From: a virus
Reading direction: 5' to 3' (one strand)
DNA length: 26,096 nt
IMG/VR virus record: IMGVR_UViG_3300033987_000042
Span: 1-26,096 of that record
Below the pieces are notes generated by a model. The model had not been told where the DNA came from. It did not search any database and was given only the letters and a program-made list of their open reading frames with translations. This document shows positions 17,918-25,651 of the stretch, piece by piece (position 1 is the first letter of the stretch; every line of letters starts with the position of its first letter). A program made the translations under genes and the position numbers.

Positions 17918-18217
17918 TCATAGTGTAACCTTTCTCCTCTTCCTATCGGAGCGAATCAATCGAATTATCTCTTGGTTCGTAGCTCCGACAGGGACAGACA
18001 CGCCTTCCTTGCCTGCCAGCTCAAGTAGTTCATCCTTTTTCATTTGATTTAAAGTTTTATATTCCTCTCGTGGATCTTCTTGTTTAACTTCTTTAGCTTC
18101 CCCAATAGGCTTGAACCACTTGGGCACAGGCACACCATCAGGAACGACTACTCGTTCTCCCTTTTTGCGATATCTATGGTTAAAGTCCAAGCAATCAGTA
18201 GTAACTTCATATAACAT
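17918..18217 (-). CDS. Small protein with C-terminal HeH/SAP-like motif
   Basis: A protein of about 99 residues. The N-terminal half is basic and beta-rich (YRKKGERVVVPDGVPVPKWF). The C-terminal 45 residues (LNQMKKDELLELAGKEGV, then ATNQEIIRLIRSD) match the helix-extended loop-helix pattern of HeH, LEM, SAP and Rho N-terminal domains, which often bind nucleic acid. Small proteins of this kind are common between capsid and tail genes in phages and their role is unknown. The ATG at 18217 is chosen; two in-frame GTG codons upstream overlap the cement-protein stop. It ends three bases before the hairpin. Confidence 0.65.
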   Translation of the reverse strand: MLYEVTTDCLDFNHRYRKKGERVVVPDGVPVPKWFKPIGEAKEVKQEDPREEYKTLNQMKKDELLELAGKEGVSVPVGATNQEIIRLIRSDRKRRKVTL

Positions 18218-18228
18218 AGCAAACACCA

Positions 18229-18630
18229 CTAAAAGTTGGTCTGCGGATTATCGGTCAAATAAATATCAAGTGCTCCGCCAGTTATATCGGCTGAAACAAT
18301 TTTTGCTCCGATGTATCTTTTGACCTTCTCTGGTTTTGGGAGTCTGATCATACCAAAACAATATTTATCAGGTATTTTGCCATCAACAGCAGACACAGCT
18401 CCAGATGACCAAAGAACATCAGAAGTGGCATCGGCAAGAGGTACAGTATCACTCGTAACCAACTGAACCTCAACAGATCCTGTGCCTACACATTCTGTCT
18501 CAACATATGCCACAAAATATAGTTCATTAACAGCATCGCCAACCTCAACGGTATCTATTACATTTTCAGAAAAAGCTGTCGTTTTAGCTTCTTGTGCATC
18601 ACTTAAAATCAGATTGCTATCGAGTATCAA
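18229..18630 (-). CDS. Capsid cement (decoration) protein, Bbp16-like
   Basis: A 133-residue protein. The start ILDSNLILSDAQEAKTTAFSENVIDT matches the recurrent N-terminus of the Bbp16 family (split here: ILDSNLILSDAQ, then SENVIDT). The rest is a beta-sandwich pattern ending in DITGGALDIYLTDNP. BPP-1 Bbp16 is a cement protein that binds the outside of the capsid lattice. It starts at TTG, supported by a GGGGAGG site eight bases upstream; no ATG is available nearby in frame. It follows the major capsid gene by 14 bases. Confidence 0.78.
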   Translation of the reverse strand: MILDSNLILSDAQEAKTTAFSENVIDTVEVGDAVNELYFVAYVETECVGTGSVEVQLVTSDTVPLADATSDVLWSSGAVSAVDGKIPDKYCFGMIRLPKPEKVKRYIGAKIVSADITGGALDIYLTDNPQTNF

Positions 18631-18644
18631 TCTTCACACCTCCC

Positions 18645-19646
18645 CTAAACAACCCTAGATTCAGTGGTTAAAATCTTGTCACAACGCCTTATCGGAATTC
18701 CATCAAAAGCAAGTACTTTTTTACCACCATATTCCTCAAGAGACAGATAAATGTTATTCTTCTCGTTGACCATAATTCTGAGCCAAGTTCTGACCTTCCT
18801 GTTACAGTAAATAACAGGTTTACCAAGGTTAACCTCAGGTACAGTTTCAACAGCTTGGATAAGCAATCTAATTAAGTTTGGAGCGGAATCAGAGCCTGAG
18901 TTAAAGGTTGCCAAATCATCCATATCAATATTAGCAATACGTACAACATATCTCCAATCACGCACCGACAAACCACAATCCCACTTGTAGTGCGACTCAA
19001 GCACGTCATACCTTCCGCCATTGGCGTCAGTTACTGTCTGCTTACCATTATCGGTAATCTGCATACCAGCCTTGGACCCCTTGGGGAAGATGCCATGTAC
19101 AGTGTTGGGCCCCCACACTACAAGCCATATGGATGTAAGATTGCTACCTGTGCCTCCAGCATCAATTATCTGCCCAGCATTGTCAGCGTTTAAATCACAG
19201 AACCTTGGAGCCAGACCCATAAACTTCTCTGGTTCATCTCTAGTATCACCATAAAACAGTGTCTTAGCCATCTCCTGGTTCATGCCCTCGATGTGGAGTC
19301 TCTCCTCAGAAAGCCTCCACTCAGCAGAGTTGCCATTCAACTTAGCCAAGTCAATATCAATCTGTGGCCTGGCCTCAAGCATGCCACAAGTATCTACGAC
19401 CTGCTTGGTCGTGCCTTTTGTGGGCTGGACACCACGATACAGCGTCCTCCACGTGGGTTCGGGTATACCCGTAGCCACAGTGGTCTGGTGCCCTGTAGGC
19501 AGGTTACCTTCAATCCACACCATATCTTCTAGTATCTGATTAGTTTCAGCTAGTAGATTAACTACAGTATCTATCTTGCCCTTAGGGTCAAGCCGCTTCG
19601 CCCAATCAAGCAAAGTAGGAAGATTTTGCCCTAATATTTCTGCCAT
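18645..19646 (-). CDS. Major capsid protein (BPP-1/epsilon15-like)
   Basis: A 333-residue protein, near the length of the epsilon15 and BPP-1 capsid proteins. Features seen are LLDWAKRLDPKGK at the N-terminus, the motif EGNLPTGHQTTVATGIPEPTWR, the DTCGMLEARPQIDIDLA block, and FYGDTRDEPEKFMGLAPRF. These are typical of this branch of HK97-fold capsid proteins. It lacks an N-terminal protease or delta region, consistent with a separate scaffold upstream. It has an AGGAGGTG site before the ATG and lies between the scaffold and the cement gene. Confidence 0.9.
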   Translation of the reverse strand: MAEILGQNLPTLLDWAKRLDPKGKIDTVVNLLAETNQILEDMVWIEGNLPTGHQTTVATGIPEPTWRTLYRGVQPTKGTTKQVVDTCGMLEARPQIDIDLAKLNGNSAEWRLSEERLHIEGMNQEMAKTLFYGDTRDEPEKFMGLAPRFCDLNADNAGQIIDAGGTGSNLTSIWLVVWGPNTVHGIFPKGSKAGMQITDNGKQTVTDANGGRYDVLESHYKWDCGLSVRDWRYVVRIANIDMDDLATFNSGSDSAPNLIRLLIQAVETVPEVNLGKPVIYCNRKVRTWLRIMVNEKNNIYLSLEEYGGKKVLAFDGIPIRRCDKILTTESRVV

Positions 19647-19658
19647 TTACTACACCTC

Positions 19659-20300
19659 CTATTGATTATCTTTAAACATTGTCGGATAGAGCGTCTTCAG
19701 GATGTTATCCTCATCGCCAACCCCTGGACGGCCTTCGACGAATTTAGCCTCTGTACCAATCTCTTTACCTATACGATACAGAAAAGCTAAAAGTCTAGGG
19801 TTATTGCCAAATCCAGTCTGGTCGAGCTCCTGAATTAACTGCTCGTCTCCGAACCTATTGAGTACGGGTATGATCACTGTCTTTAGGTTTTCCTCAAACT
19901 TAGGCCCCCCGTACTCCTTATGTTGTTCTGCTTCTTCGCCCCACTTTTTTACCTGATCATACCAAGCCTTGATGCTAGCTTCCTGAACTGCTTTAGCTTG
20001 TTCCTTAATATGTTCAAACAAATCATTGGCTGCTTCCTGAGTTGCGCCGTGTTTTCTTAGAAGTTCAGTGTATTTTGTCTTTTCTTCTTCGGTTAGCTTA
20101 ATGTCTTCAGGAAACTCGTATGATTCAGGTACCTCTGGTTTCGACTTTTCTTCTGCAGGTTTTTCTTCTGCAGGCGCAGATTTTTCTGCTGTAACCTCAG
20201 TCTCACCAGAAGACGGTTTTTGTTCTATCGCTTGTTCGCCTTCCCCCGAGGATTCAGTGTTAGTCTGTGCCTCGGCATTGACGTTAAGCTCTTCAGTCAT
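19659..20300 (-). CDS. Capsid scaffolding protein
   Basis: A protein of about 213 residues with the usual scaffold composition. Residues 1-65 are an acidic, disordered stretch of Glu, Pro, Ala and Ser (for example EEKPAEEKSKPEVPE). The following helical region ends with NILKTLYPTMFKDNQ. A terminal YPTMF-type motif is common in phage scaffolds that act as internal assembly partners of the capsid protein. The ATG at 20300 is preferred to one at 20321, because GGGAGG lies in front of it within the upstream gene's end. It precedes the major capsid gene by 12 bases. No protease motif is seen. Confidence 0.85.
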   Translation of the reverse strand: MTEELNVNAEAQTNTESSGEGEQAIEQKPSSGETEVTAEKSAPAEEKPAEEKSKPEVPESYEFPEDIKLTEEEKTKYTELLRKHGATQEAANDLFEHIKEQAKAVQEASIKAWYDQVKKWGEEAEQHKEYGGPKFEENLKTVIIPVLNRFGDEQLIQELDQTGFGNNPRLLAFLYRIGKEIGTEAKFVEGRPGVGDEDNILKTLYPTMFKDNQ

Positions 20301-20643
20301 TATTTTCTTCCTCCCAATCATGAAGTATTGCTTCTACTTGCTCATTCCATTTAAATGATTCAGCAAACATCTTACCAAACAAATCTCTATCCACACCTGC
20401 TAACTCTTCTACTATCATTAAACCAACCTGACGCATACCATCATTGAAAAAAGTATAACTATTTCCAGTCATTACGGGATGGAAAATGTGACACCTTTCA
20501 ATAATAGAATACACCCACCTCCTACCAGATTCTGTAGAAACAATATCTGCCAAATCACGAAGCCGCATATCTTTAATTATCTTGGCTCTTAGTCTCTGTT
20601 TTTCAGCACCTTCGTTATCAGTAACACTATATTTTCTTGTCAC
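20293..20643 (-). CDS. Bbp19-like phage protein
   Basis: A 116-residue helical protein. The motif SGRRWVYSIIERCHIF, followed by TGNSYTFFNDGMRQVGLMIVEEL, matches the Bbp19-type family found between portal and scaffold genes in BPP-1-like podoviruses. Function is unknown; no catalytic or membrane signature is seen. It overlaps the portal stop by four bases and the scaffold start by eight, so translation of the three genes is probably coupled. Confidence 0.78.
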   Translation of the reverse strand: MTRKYSVTDNEGAEKQRLRAKIIKDMRLRDLADIVSTESGRRWVYSIIERCHIFHPVMTGNSYTFFNDGMRQVGLMIVEELAGVDRDLFGKMFAESFKWNEQVEAILHDWEEENND

Positions 20644-22334
20644 CTTACACCACCTATGGCCCCTTCAATCAGAGCACTCAATGCATTCTGCCCACTCATG
20701 TCAGCCTCAGACAATGTCTTTCCTTGCTCGGCAATCTGCTGCATCTGTGCCATCTGAGCAGCTTGTCTTTCAGCTTCAGCTCTTTGTCGTCGTATTTGTT
20801 CACGCACCCTTGGATCAGTGAGCATCCTTTGTGGTATCTGAATTGCAGATAAATATCCCTCACCAATTGCATCAGGATCCAATATATCTCTTGCCTCAGG
20901 ATACAGACTTGCAAGCTGTGCAATGAATGCCGAACCTTGCTCTATCTTTGCTGATTCTATCATCTGTTGAGCTTGAGCCAAAATAGACACATATTCTATG
21001 GTTATTTCTTGGCCCTCAATGTCTGGCGGTGGAGGTGGAAGTAATCCTCCTCTCAACATAATCCCAAATATTCTGTTTATGGCATCATCCAAATATTCAT
21101 CAGCCCTCTCTAATGCTGGAGACAACATCAAAAGTTTTTCCTGCTGTATCTCCACAACCTCTCTGGCTGTCTTTTCAGCACTACCCCCAGACCTCATCAT
21201 CAAAGCAAGAAACAAATCCTTATAATATGCCTGGTCTATTAACTGCCTCAGCTCACTCAGGCTCAATTGTATGCCGTTCAGGTCAGGAGCAACCTCATAG
21301 AGCGGTTTAATACCTCCGCCAGATCCAGACACCATACCTGAATAAAACGACAGCCCTCCTGGCGCGGCATTGACTATTTTGTCCATGTCTGCCACAGGTG
21401 CCTGCAATGGTGGGTTGACTGACTTTTCTATACCCACACCTCTATCTCTTTGTGTGGCGTGGAGCTCTTTGCAATCAGGGAGAACTACCCAACCTGGCCC
21501 GAAACCATAATCATCTCTGCCAGCTATCTCCCACCTAAATGTTGCGAATGGTTTTTCTTCATAGCCCTTTACCTCAAGTACTCCTTCATCGTCTTCCGAG
21601 ACTTCAGCTTCAAAATATACAGACCTATATGGCATATTTCTATTACTTCTACCGTCACGAATACGATCGTCGTTTGGCTCTATGGCATGAATAATGTGGT
21701 GCCATTGTTCAGTGTTGTTGCGGTCGTACTCATTTCTAACTTGTCGTGATACATTCTCTTTGCCAAATGTATTGACCAACTCCCACGTAGTCATATAGAA
21801 AGACCTATATAATGTATTGTTTCTCAACGTATAATCAGAAGCCAGCGCATATTCGCCAATCATTAATGTATGTGCTCGTATGACGTCCTCAAAGTCCTCA
21901 AGGAATACAGTAACACCTGTGCCATACGTTGGGGCCTGACTCCATACACCATATGTGCCTTCGTAAAAATTGCTCTGCCCCATTACAAAAGTCATACGAT
22001 AAGTAACTTCATCCAACCATCGACGTATTGCAGGGAATCTAGCCATCTCAGGATCAGGCAGGCTGGCACGCCACCACTGCCTTGACTTAGATGTCATCCC
22101 ACTTTGAAGTCCTGCCGCAGTGACACGTGCTGCAAGCGTAGGCCATGACGTAACCATGTCCTCATCGCCACGTCTGGGTCTGGTTTCAAAACCTGGGAAC
22201 AAAGCACGCCCATACTGTGGCAGGACATAACAGCACAAGTCCTTCCATATAGGCTCCCAATGTGACCTATTGTAGAGCAGTTCTTTGTGCCGTTTCTTAT
22301 ATTTTTGTATATCGGTCACACCAGGTAGTTCCAT
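20640..22334 (-). CDS. Portal (head-tail connector) protein
   Basis: A 564-residue protein, like T7 gp8 and related connectors. The N-terminus RSHWEPIWKDLCCYVLPQYG and the GLQSGMTSKSRQWWRAS motif are typical. So are the central ATFRWEIAGRDDYGFGPGWVVLPD and the RSGGSAEKTAREVVEIQQEK helix near the wing and stem. The C-terminus is Gln- and Ala-rich (EAERQAAQMAQMQQIAEQG). The dodecameric ring forms the entry for packaged DNA, docking terminase and later tail tubular A. The ATG follows the previous gene's TAA by three bases. Confidence 0.9.
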   Translation of the reverse strand: MELPGVTDIQKYKKRHKELLYNRSHWEPIWKDLCCYVLPQYGRALFPGFETRPRRGDEDMVTSWPTLAARVTAAGLQSGMTSKSRQWWRASLPDPEMARFPAIRRWLDEVTYRMTFVMGQSNFYEGTYGVWSQAPTYGTGVTVFLEDFEDVIRAHTLMIGEYALASDYTLRNNTLYRSFYMTTWELVNTFGKENVSRQVRNEYDRNNTEQWHHIIHAIEPNDDRIRDGRSNRNMPYRSVYFEAEVSEDDEGVLEVKGYEEKPFATFRWEIAGRDDYGFGPGWVVLPDCKELHATQRDRGVGIEKSVNPPLQAPVADMDKIVNAAPGGLSFYSGMVSGSGGGIKPLYEVAPDLNGIQLSLSELRQLIDQAYYKDLFLALMMRSGGSAEKTAREVVEIQQEKLLMLSPALERADEYLDDAINRIFGIMLRGGLLPPPPPDIEGQEITIEYVSILAQAQQMIESAKIEQGSAFIAQLASLYPEARDILDPDAIGEGYLSAIQIPQRMLTDPRVREQIRRQRAEAERQAAQMAQMQQIAEQGKTLSEADMSGQNALSALIEGAIGGVR

Positions 22335-22337
22335 AAG

Positions 22338-22586
22338 TTACGCCCCCATAGTCTTACGTAATACTGTTTGTGGCTGTTGTGGTTGCTGAGTGGCCGCCCC
22401 TCCACCTGGCACGCCAGTCCTGCTTCCTCTTGTAAGCCACGTAGACTCAAATCCTCTCCTAGCTGCTGCCCGTCTACGCTCAAGGTCTTTGCCAACTTCT
22501 TCACGCTCAGTATCCTGCTCCATAATAGGAGGTGGAGGTGGCTCCATTATTGGGGGTGGGGTTGGGGTAGCAAATAATCCACACAT
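22338..22586 (-). CDS. Small Pro-rich conserved protein between terminase and portal
   Basis: An 82-residue protein. It starts MCGLF and has a Pro-rich repeat (TPPPIMEPPPPPIMEQ), then a basic helix (LERRRAAARRGFESTW) and a C-terminal Gln/Pro stretch ending TVLRKTMGA. Similar small proteins with a Pro-rich head and an R-R-A..G..ST-L motif occur at this position in many podoviruses; their function is unknown. Translation starts at an ATG with a GGAGGT site. A role in virion assembly is inferred only from position. Confidence 0.65.
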   Translation of the reverse strand: MCGLFATPTPPPIMEPPPPPIMEQDTEREEVGKDLERRRAAARRGFESTWLTRGSRTGVPGGGAATQQPQQPQTVLRKTMGA

Positions 22587-22604
22587 ATTTTATACCTCCA
22601 ATTC

Positions 22605-24992
22605 TTAATTATTTACTAGCACGGCATGCGGCCCTCCACCAATGGACCGAGACCTGCCGCCTGATACAAAAAATCTATCACCATTAACACCTAGTCTTTT
22701 AACTACAGGGTAAGCAAATGTTAAAGCCAATGCATCAGCTCTGTCAGGGCTAGGCAACTTACGCACTTTCTTTATGGCCTGCTTCGACTCGAGTTTCATC
22801 TTACCAGTACCCCTGTGGTAGTCATAGTACGGTGTTACCAAGTCATCGCGCAGTTTTCTATCGTCAGGTATAGCCCCACCACTTTTGAGCCATTCCTTCA
22901 TCTCATACCACATCTCCATACGCTTGTTTGCAAGCTCTGGCCTGCTAGATGCTGCCGAGCTATTAACTCCAACGACCTTATCACTCATACCCATGCGCCT
23001 CAACTGGTCGACCACACCTGCCCCTACGCCTGTAACATCTACAAATATTTTATCAGCATTCCTTTCGATAGCAAATCTATATATTTTGTCAGCGTATTCA
23101 AGAGTATCTATATCAGTGCCTTCCCATAGTTTCTCTGAGTATAAACCTTGTCGCAAAAATAAACAACTACTATCGTCACCAAAGTAACTCACGTCAGCCC
23201 CAAGTATCACAGGAGCAAAGTTATACTCACTATCATGCAAGAACCTATGTATTGCTGCTTCGACCAACTCAAGTGGTATAAACTGCTGTACCGAGGCGCT
23301 AGGGAACTCACCAAGCACTCTGACACGGTATTGGTCACTATCCTCGCCATATTCCTGCTTCATTAGCTCTATATATTCTTTAGTTACGAGCGGTGAGTCA
23401 AGACACGAGAAAGTATATGTATCCCACAGATGACGGTTAGAGTTGAATGCCTCATAGAAGTATCCAGTTACCATTGTAGGGTTACCTGTCATCACAACTC
23501 TGGCGTTGCTCGTGGTAAGTGTGCCTCTCATAACCTCAAATATCTCGTCAGGTACTTCGGCGGCCTCGTCTATGAGAAACATGAGGTTCTTAGCATGGAA
23601 CCCCTGCAACGCACTTGGCTGATCGCGGCGTGCTGTGCGAGCCGCGGCGTACTGCTTCTTACCACATCCTTCTATGGTGACACGGTCCTTAGTGACAATA
23701 GTTGCGTCGGCCATGTCCTTGGGCATCTTCATACGCCACGAGTCTATTTCTGACCACAACACGTCATTGAGCTGGTGGGCTGATGGTGCTGTACATGGTA
23801 TTTCAACGTCTAATCTTGTCCAGAGGAACCAAAGAAGTGACCATGCTAGCGTTGAAGTATTATGTGTTGGTACAAAGTCTTCGCCAGCGAGGTACATGTG
23901 GTCTGGTGCTTCTACCTCAATGCACATACTCTCTTTCATGCCAACTTCTTCTATACGATCAATCCAGCGCTTGAGATATCTGTCTTGGACAACATTGTGC
24001 AAATTCTTTTGTTTTCTACTGACGTAACCCAATTTTGTACCAGGCCTGAAACGGATAGTTACATTGTAGGCATCGTTACACTGGACTTTGTAGCCATCTT
24101 CATCAATATAATGTGCTTTTTTTGTTGCTTTTTGTGCTATAGCAATGCCACCAAGTGATCTAACCAACCACACAATATCATCTCTAAGCCTGGGGCTTGT
24201 GGTTGTGTATACACACACACCTCTTTTATCGATATACCCATCAGTGTCAATCAAACCACGTAGAAGCTCAAAACGATCTTCTATAGAAGAGTATTTATAT
24301 ATGTCAGGAATAAACTTTTCGTATGAATAGCAATTAAGTAATCCAATTTCACGCAAATATTTAGAACATCCACGACTGGTAATTTTAGTATTGTCAATGA
24401 ACGAAACATCGATGCCTAATTCTTTGAAGCGTTCATATATTTCAATCTCTGGTTTTTTGATTATACCGCTGCCGCGACATCCATCACCAATCCAGCAACC
24501 AACGAAATACGGATGGAGTGGTAACTCTTTCTTCTTACGGAATGCCACAGGCTCATATGGGGGTATCTCAATCTGTCTTGCCATGGAGCGACCATTACTT
24601 CGTTTACACAGTGGGATCAACTCTTCAGTCGTTGCAATACGCCAACCACGTGAATATCGTCTTTCTTTACGAGTCTTGACCTTCCACAAGTGGTCGCCAG
24701 ATGCTTCTAACGAGCTACCATCGGTAAAAATTACTTTGTATATTTTTAACTTGCCCTGTGGATAAATAGCTTTTATTCTAGTTGGTGAGCCATCAAGGCC
24801 AAATACATCGTCACCAACTTTAAGATCACCCCAGAATCGTGGTCCATCTGGTGTCATGGTAATTGTGTCCATTGTTCCCGCTTTACCGACACCATGTCCG
24901 CTCTTCACAGCAACATGTGCATTGTCCTTTGCTATGGCTCTCAAGAGCTTTTCCTGCTGATGTGTAGGCGTGGCACCAAAAATCTCTCGCAC
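22605..24992 (-). CDS. terL: Terminase large subunit, interrupted by an intein
   Basis: Packaging motor ATPase and nuclease. The P-loop SGHGVGK at residues 31-37 is cut by the intein before its Thr (residue 379). After the intein come Walker B FLIDEA, the coupling motif VVMTGNPT, and nuclease acids in LGADVSYFGDDSS, FVDVTGVGAG and SPDRADALALTF. Without the intein the extein is about 454 residues, normal for TerL. The GTG at 24992 is the only ordinary start in frame, but the frame is open to 25061 and encodes a conserved-looking FAAYRKDPVLF just before it. True translation therefore probably begins further upstream, perhaps at an ATT at 25049 that overlaps the terS stop. It precedes the small Pro-rich gene and portal. 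Confidence 0.93.
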   Translation of the reverse strand: MREIFGATPTHQQEKLLRAIAKDNAHVAVKSGHGVGKAGTMDTITMTPDGPRFWGDLKVGDDVFGLDGSPTRIKAIYPQGKLKIYKVIFTDGSSLEASGDHLWKVKTRKERRYSRGWRIATTEELIPLCKRSNGRSMARQIEIPPYEPVAFRKKKELPLHPYFVGCWIGDGCRGSGIIKKPEIEIYERFKELGIDVSFIDNTKITSRGCSKYLREIGLLNCYSYEKFIPDIYKYSSIEDRFELLRGLIDTDGYIDKRGVCVYTTTSPRLRDDIVWLVRSLGGIAIAQKATKKAHYIDEDGYKVQCNDAYNVTIRFRPGTKLGYVSRKQKNLHNVVQDRYLKRWIDRIEEVGMKESMCIEVEAPDHMYLAGEDFVPTHNTSTLAWSLLWFLWTRLDVEIPCTAPSAHQLNDVLWSEIDSWRMKMPKDMADATIVTKDRVTIEGCGKKQYAAARTARRDQPSALQGFHAKNLMFLIDEAAEVPDEIFEVMRGTLTTSNARVVMTGNPTMVTGYFYEAFNSNRHLWDTYTFSCLDSPLVTKEYIELMKQEYGEDSDQYRVRVLGEFPSASVQQFIPLELVEAAIHRFLHDSEYNFAPVILGADVSYFGDDSSCLFLRQGLYSEKLWEGTDIDTLEYADKIYRFAIERNADKIFVDVTGVGAGVVDQLRRMGMSDKVVGVNSSAASSRPELANKRMEMWYEMKEWLKSGGAIPDDRKLRDDLVTPYYDYHRGTGKMKLESKQAIKKVRKLPSPDRADALALTFAYPVVKRLGVNGDRFFVSGGRSRSIGGGPHAVLVNN
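23859..24881 (-). mobile_element. Intein with LAGLIDADG endonuclease, class 3 pattern
   Basis: The insert spans residues 38-378 (341 residues) between GVGK and TSTLAW of the terminase P-loop. Residue 1 is Ala rather than Cys or Ser. Block A is present (GDLKVGDDVFGLDG). Block B is LEASGDHLWKV, with H101 and W103. Block F is SMCIEVEAPDHMYLAG, with C357 where most inteins have Asp. Block G is FVPTHN, with T376, ending at N378, and Thr is the +1 residue. Trp, Cys and Thr at these places define class 3 inteins. Two endonuclease motifs are present, YFVGCWIGDG (D170) and LLRGLIDTDG (D251), and look intact. The element should excise after translation to rebuild the ATP-binding loop. Confidence 0.9.
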
Positions 24993-25044
24993 GAAGAGGA
25001 CTGGGTCTTTACGATATGCAGCAAATTTATTGATTAAGCGCTCG

Positions 25045-25488
25045 TTAATCTTCGTCTTCTGTCAGCTCCGCAATAGTAATTGGTGATTCTTCGTCCATAC
25101 ACTTCTCAAGAGCACTGAGTAAGCTGGCAGGACTGAAATTAACGTTGACCTGATCCACAAAGTCACCGCTTGCCTTGGCGAGGAGCTCACTTGCTCGTAT
25201 TTTGTCCTTGTGGCTGGCTTCTTCATCGTTCATTATACGTGCCCAGAAGCGCTTTCTTGCTGTTTGTGACTTAACTACCACATCTGCCTCTGGGTCGGCA
25301 GCGTTTTCAATAGCAGTGTAAAAGTCATCCCTGAGGAGAAGTTCATGGGCTTTCTTGGAAGGATTGTCATAGCCCACCATACGACATGCCTTAGCCACAT
25401 CGTTGATGCCTGCTGCCACAAGGTTTATGACGGCTCGTTCTTTCTCGGTGAATGAAGACTTGATCCCTATGTTAGATACTGGATACAC
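25045..25488 (-). CDS. terS: Terminase small subunit
   Basis: A 147-residue protein with an N-terminal helix-turn-helix region (FTEKERAVINLVAAGINDVAKACRMVGY, quoted as FTEKERAVINLVAAG and VAKACRMVGY). A central helix pair (QTARKRFWARIMNDEEASH, then IRASELLAKASGDF) and an acidic tail (ELTEDED) follow. This is the common layout of TerS proteins that recognise the packaging site and form a ring. It precedes terL, with its TAA inside the ATTAA overlap. The GTG at 25488 is the only ordinary in-frame start; a TTGAGGGG site lies close upstream, with short spacing. Confidence 0.85.
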   Translation of the reverse strand: MYPVSNIGIKSSFTEKERAVINLVAAGINDVAKACRMVGYDNPSKKAHELLLRDDFYTAIENAADPEADVVVKSQTARKRFWARIMNDEEASHKDKIRASELLAKASGDFVDQVNVNFSPASLLSALEKCMDEESPITIAELTEDED

Positions 25489-25500
25489 CTCCCCTCAAGT

Positions 25501-25518
25501 ATAAAGCGTGGACTTTAT
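25501..25518 (-). promoter_or_regulatory. Leader hairpin or operator upstream of terS
   Basis: Arms ATAAAG and CTTTAT enclose CGTGGA on the plus strand. The element lies just downstream of the expected transcription start of the late promoter and just before the ribosome-binding site of terS, so it could act as an operator or as a leader stem. Confidence 0.4.
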
Positions 25519-25523
25519 CCACA
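25515..25523 (+). promoter_or_regulatory. DnaA-box match
   Basis: TTATCCACA is an exact match to the DnaA-box consensus and lies at the expected start point of the late transcript. A second copy with one mismatch (CTATCCACA) lies at 25613-25621. Whether DnaA binds here is unknown. Confidence 0.35.
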
Positions 25524-25529
25524 GTATAC

Positions 25530-25558
25530 ATTATAAACAGATGGTGCATATTTGTCAA
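25530..25558 (-). promoter_or_regulatory. Consensus sigma70-type promoter of the late operon
   Basis: On the minus strand TTGACA (25558-25553) and TATAAT (25535-25530) are separated by exactly 17 bases. Transcription would start near 25523 and run into terS and all the structural genes. A GTATAC core (25524-25529), shared with the palindromes to the right, adjoins the -10 box and may be a repressor contact. Confidence 0.85.
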
Positions 25559-25566
25559 GTGGTGAT

Positions 25567-25599
25567 AAAAATTGAGCCACACCTGCGCAGGTGTGGCTC
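25567..25599 (-). terminator. Leftward intrinsic terminator
   Basis: A perfect 26-bp palindrome (25574-25599, half-site GAGCCACACCTGC) is followed on the minus strand by AATTTTT. It lies eight bases upstream of the -35 box of the late promoter and would isolate that promoter from transcripts coming from the right. It has no T tract on the plus strand. Confidence 0.8.
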
Positions 25600-25645
25600 G
25601 TGTTCGGTAACTCTATCCACATACCAAAGGAGGAGGTTTTGTGGT
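25567..25645 (-). ncRNA. Candidate small RNA ending at the leftward terminator
   Basis: A leftward promoter-like sequence (25652-25681) would start an RNA near 25645 that ends at the terminator, about 75-80 bases long. It has no coding potential. Near its 5' end it carries AACCTCCTCCTTTGG, complementary to strong Shine-Dalgarno sequences, which suggests an RNA that pairs with ribosome-binding sites. This is inferred only from promoter, terminator and motif. Confidence 0.35.
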
Positions 25646-25651
25646 AGTTTA

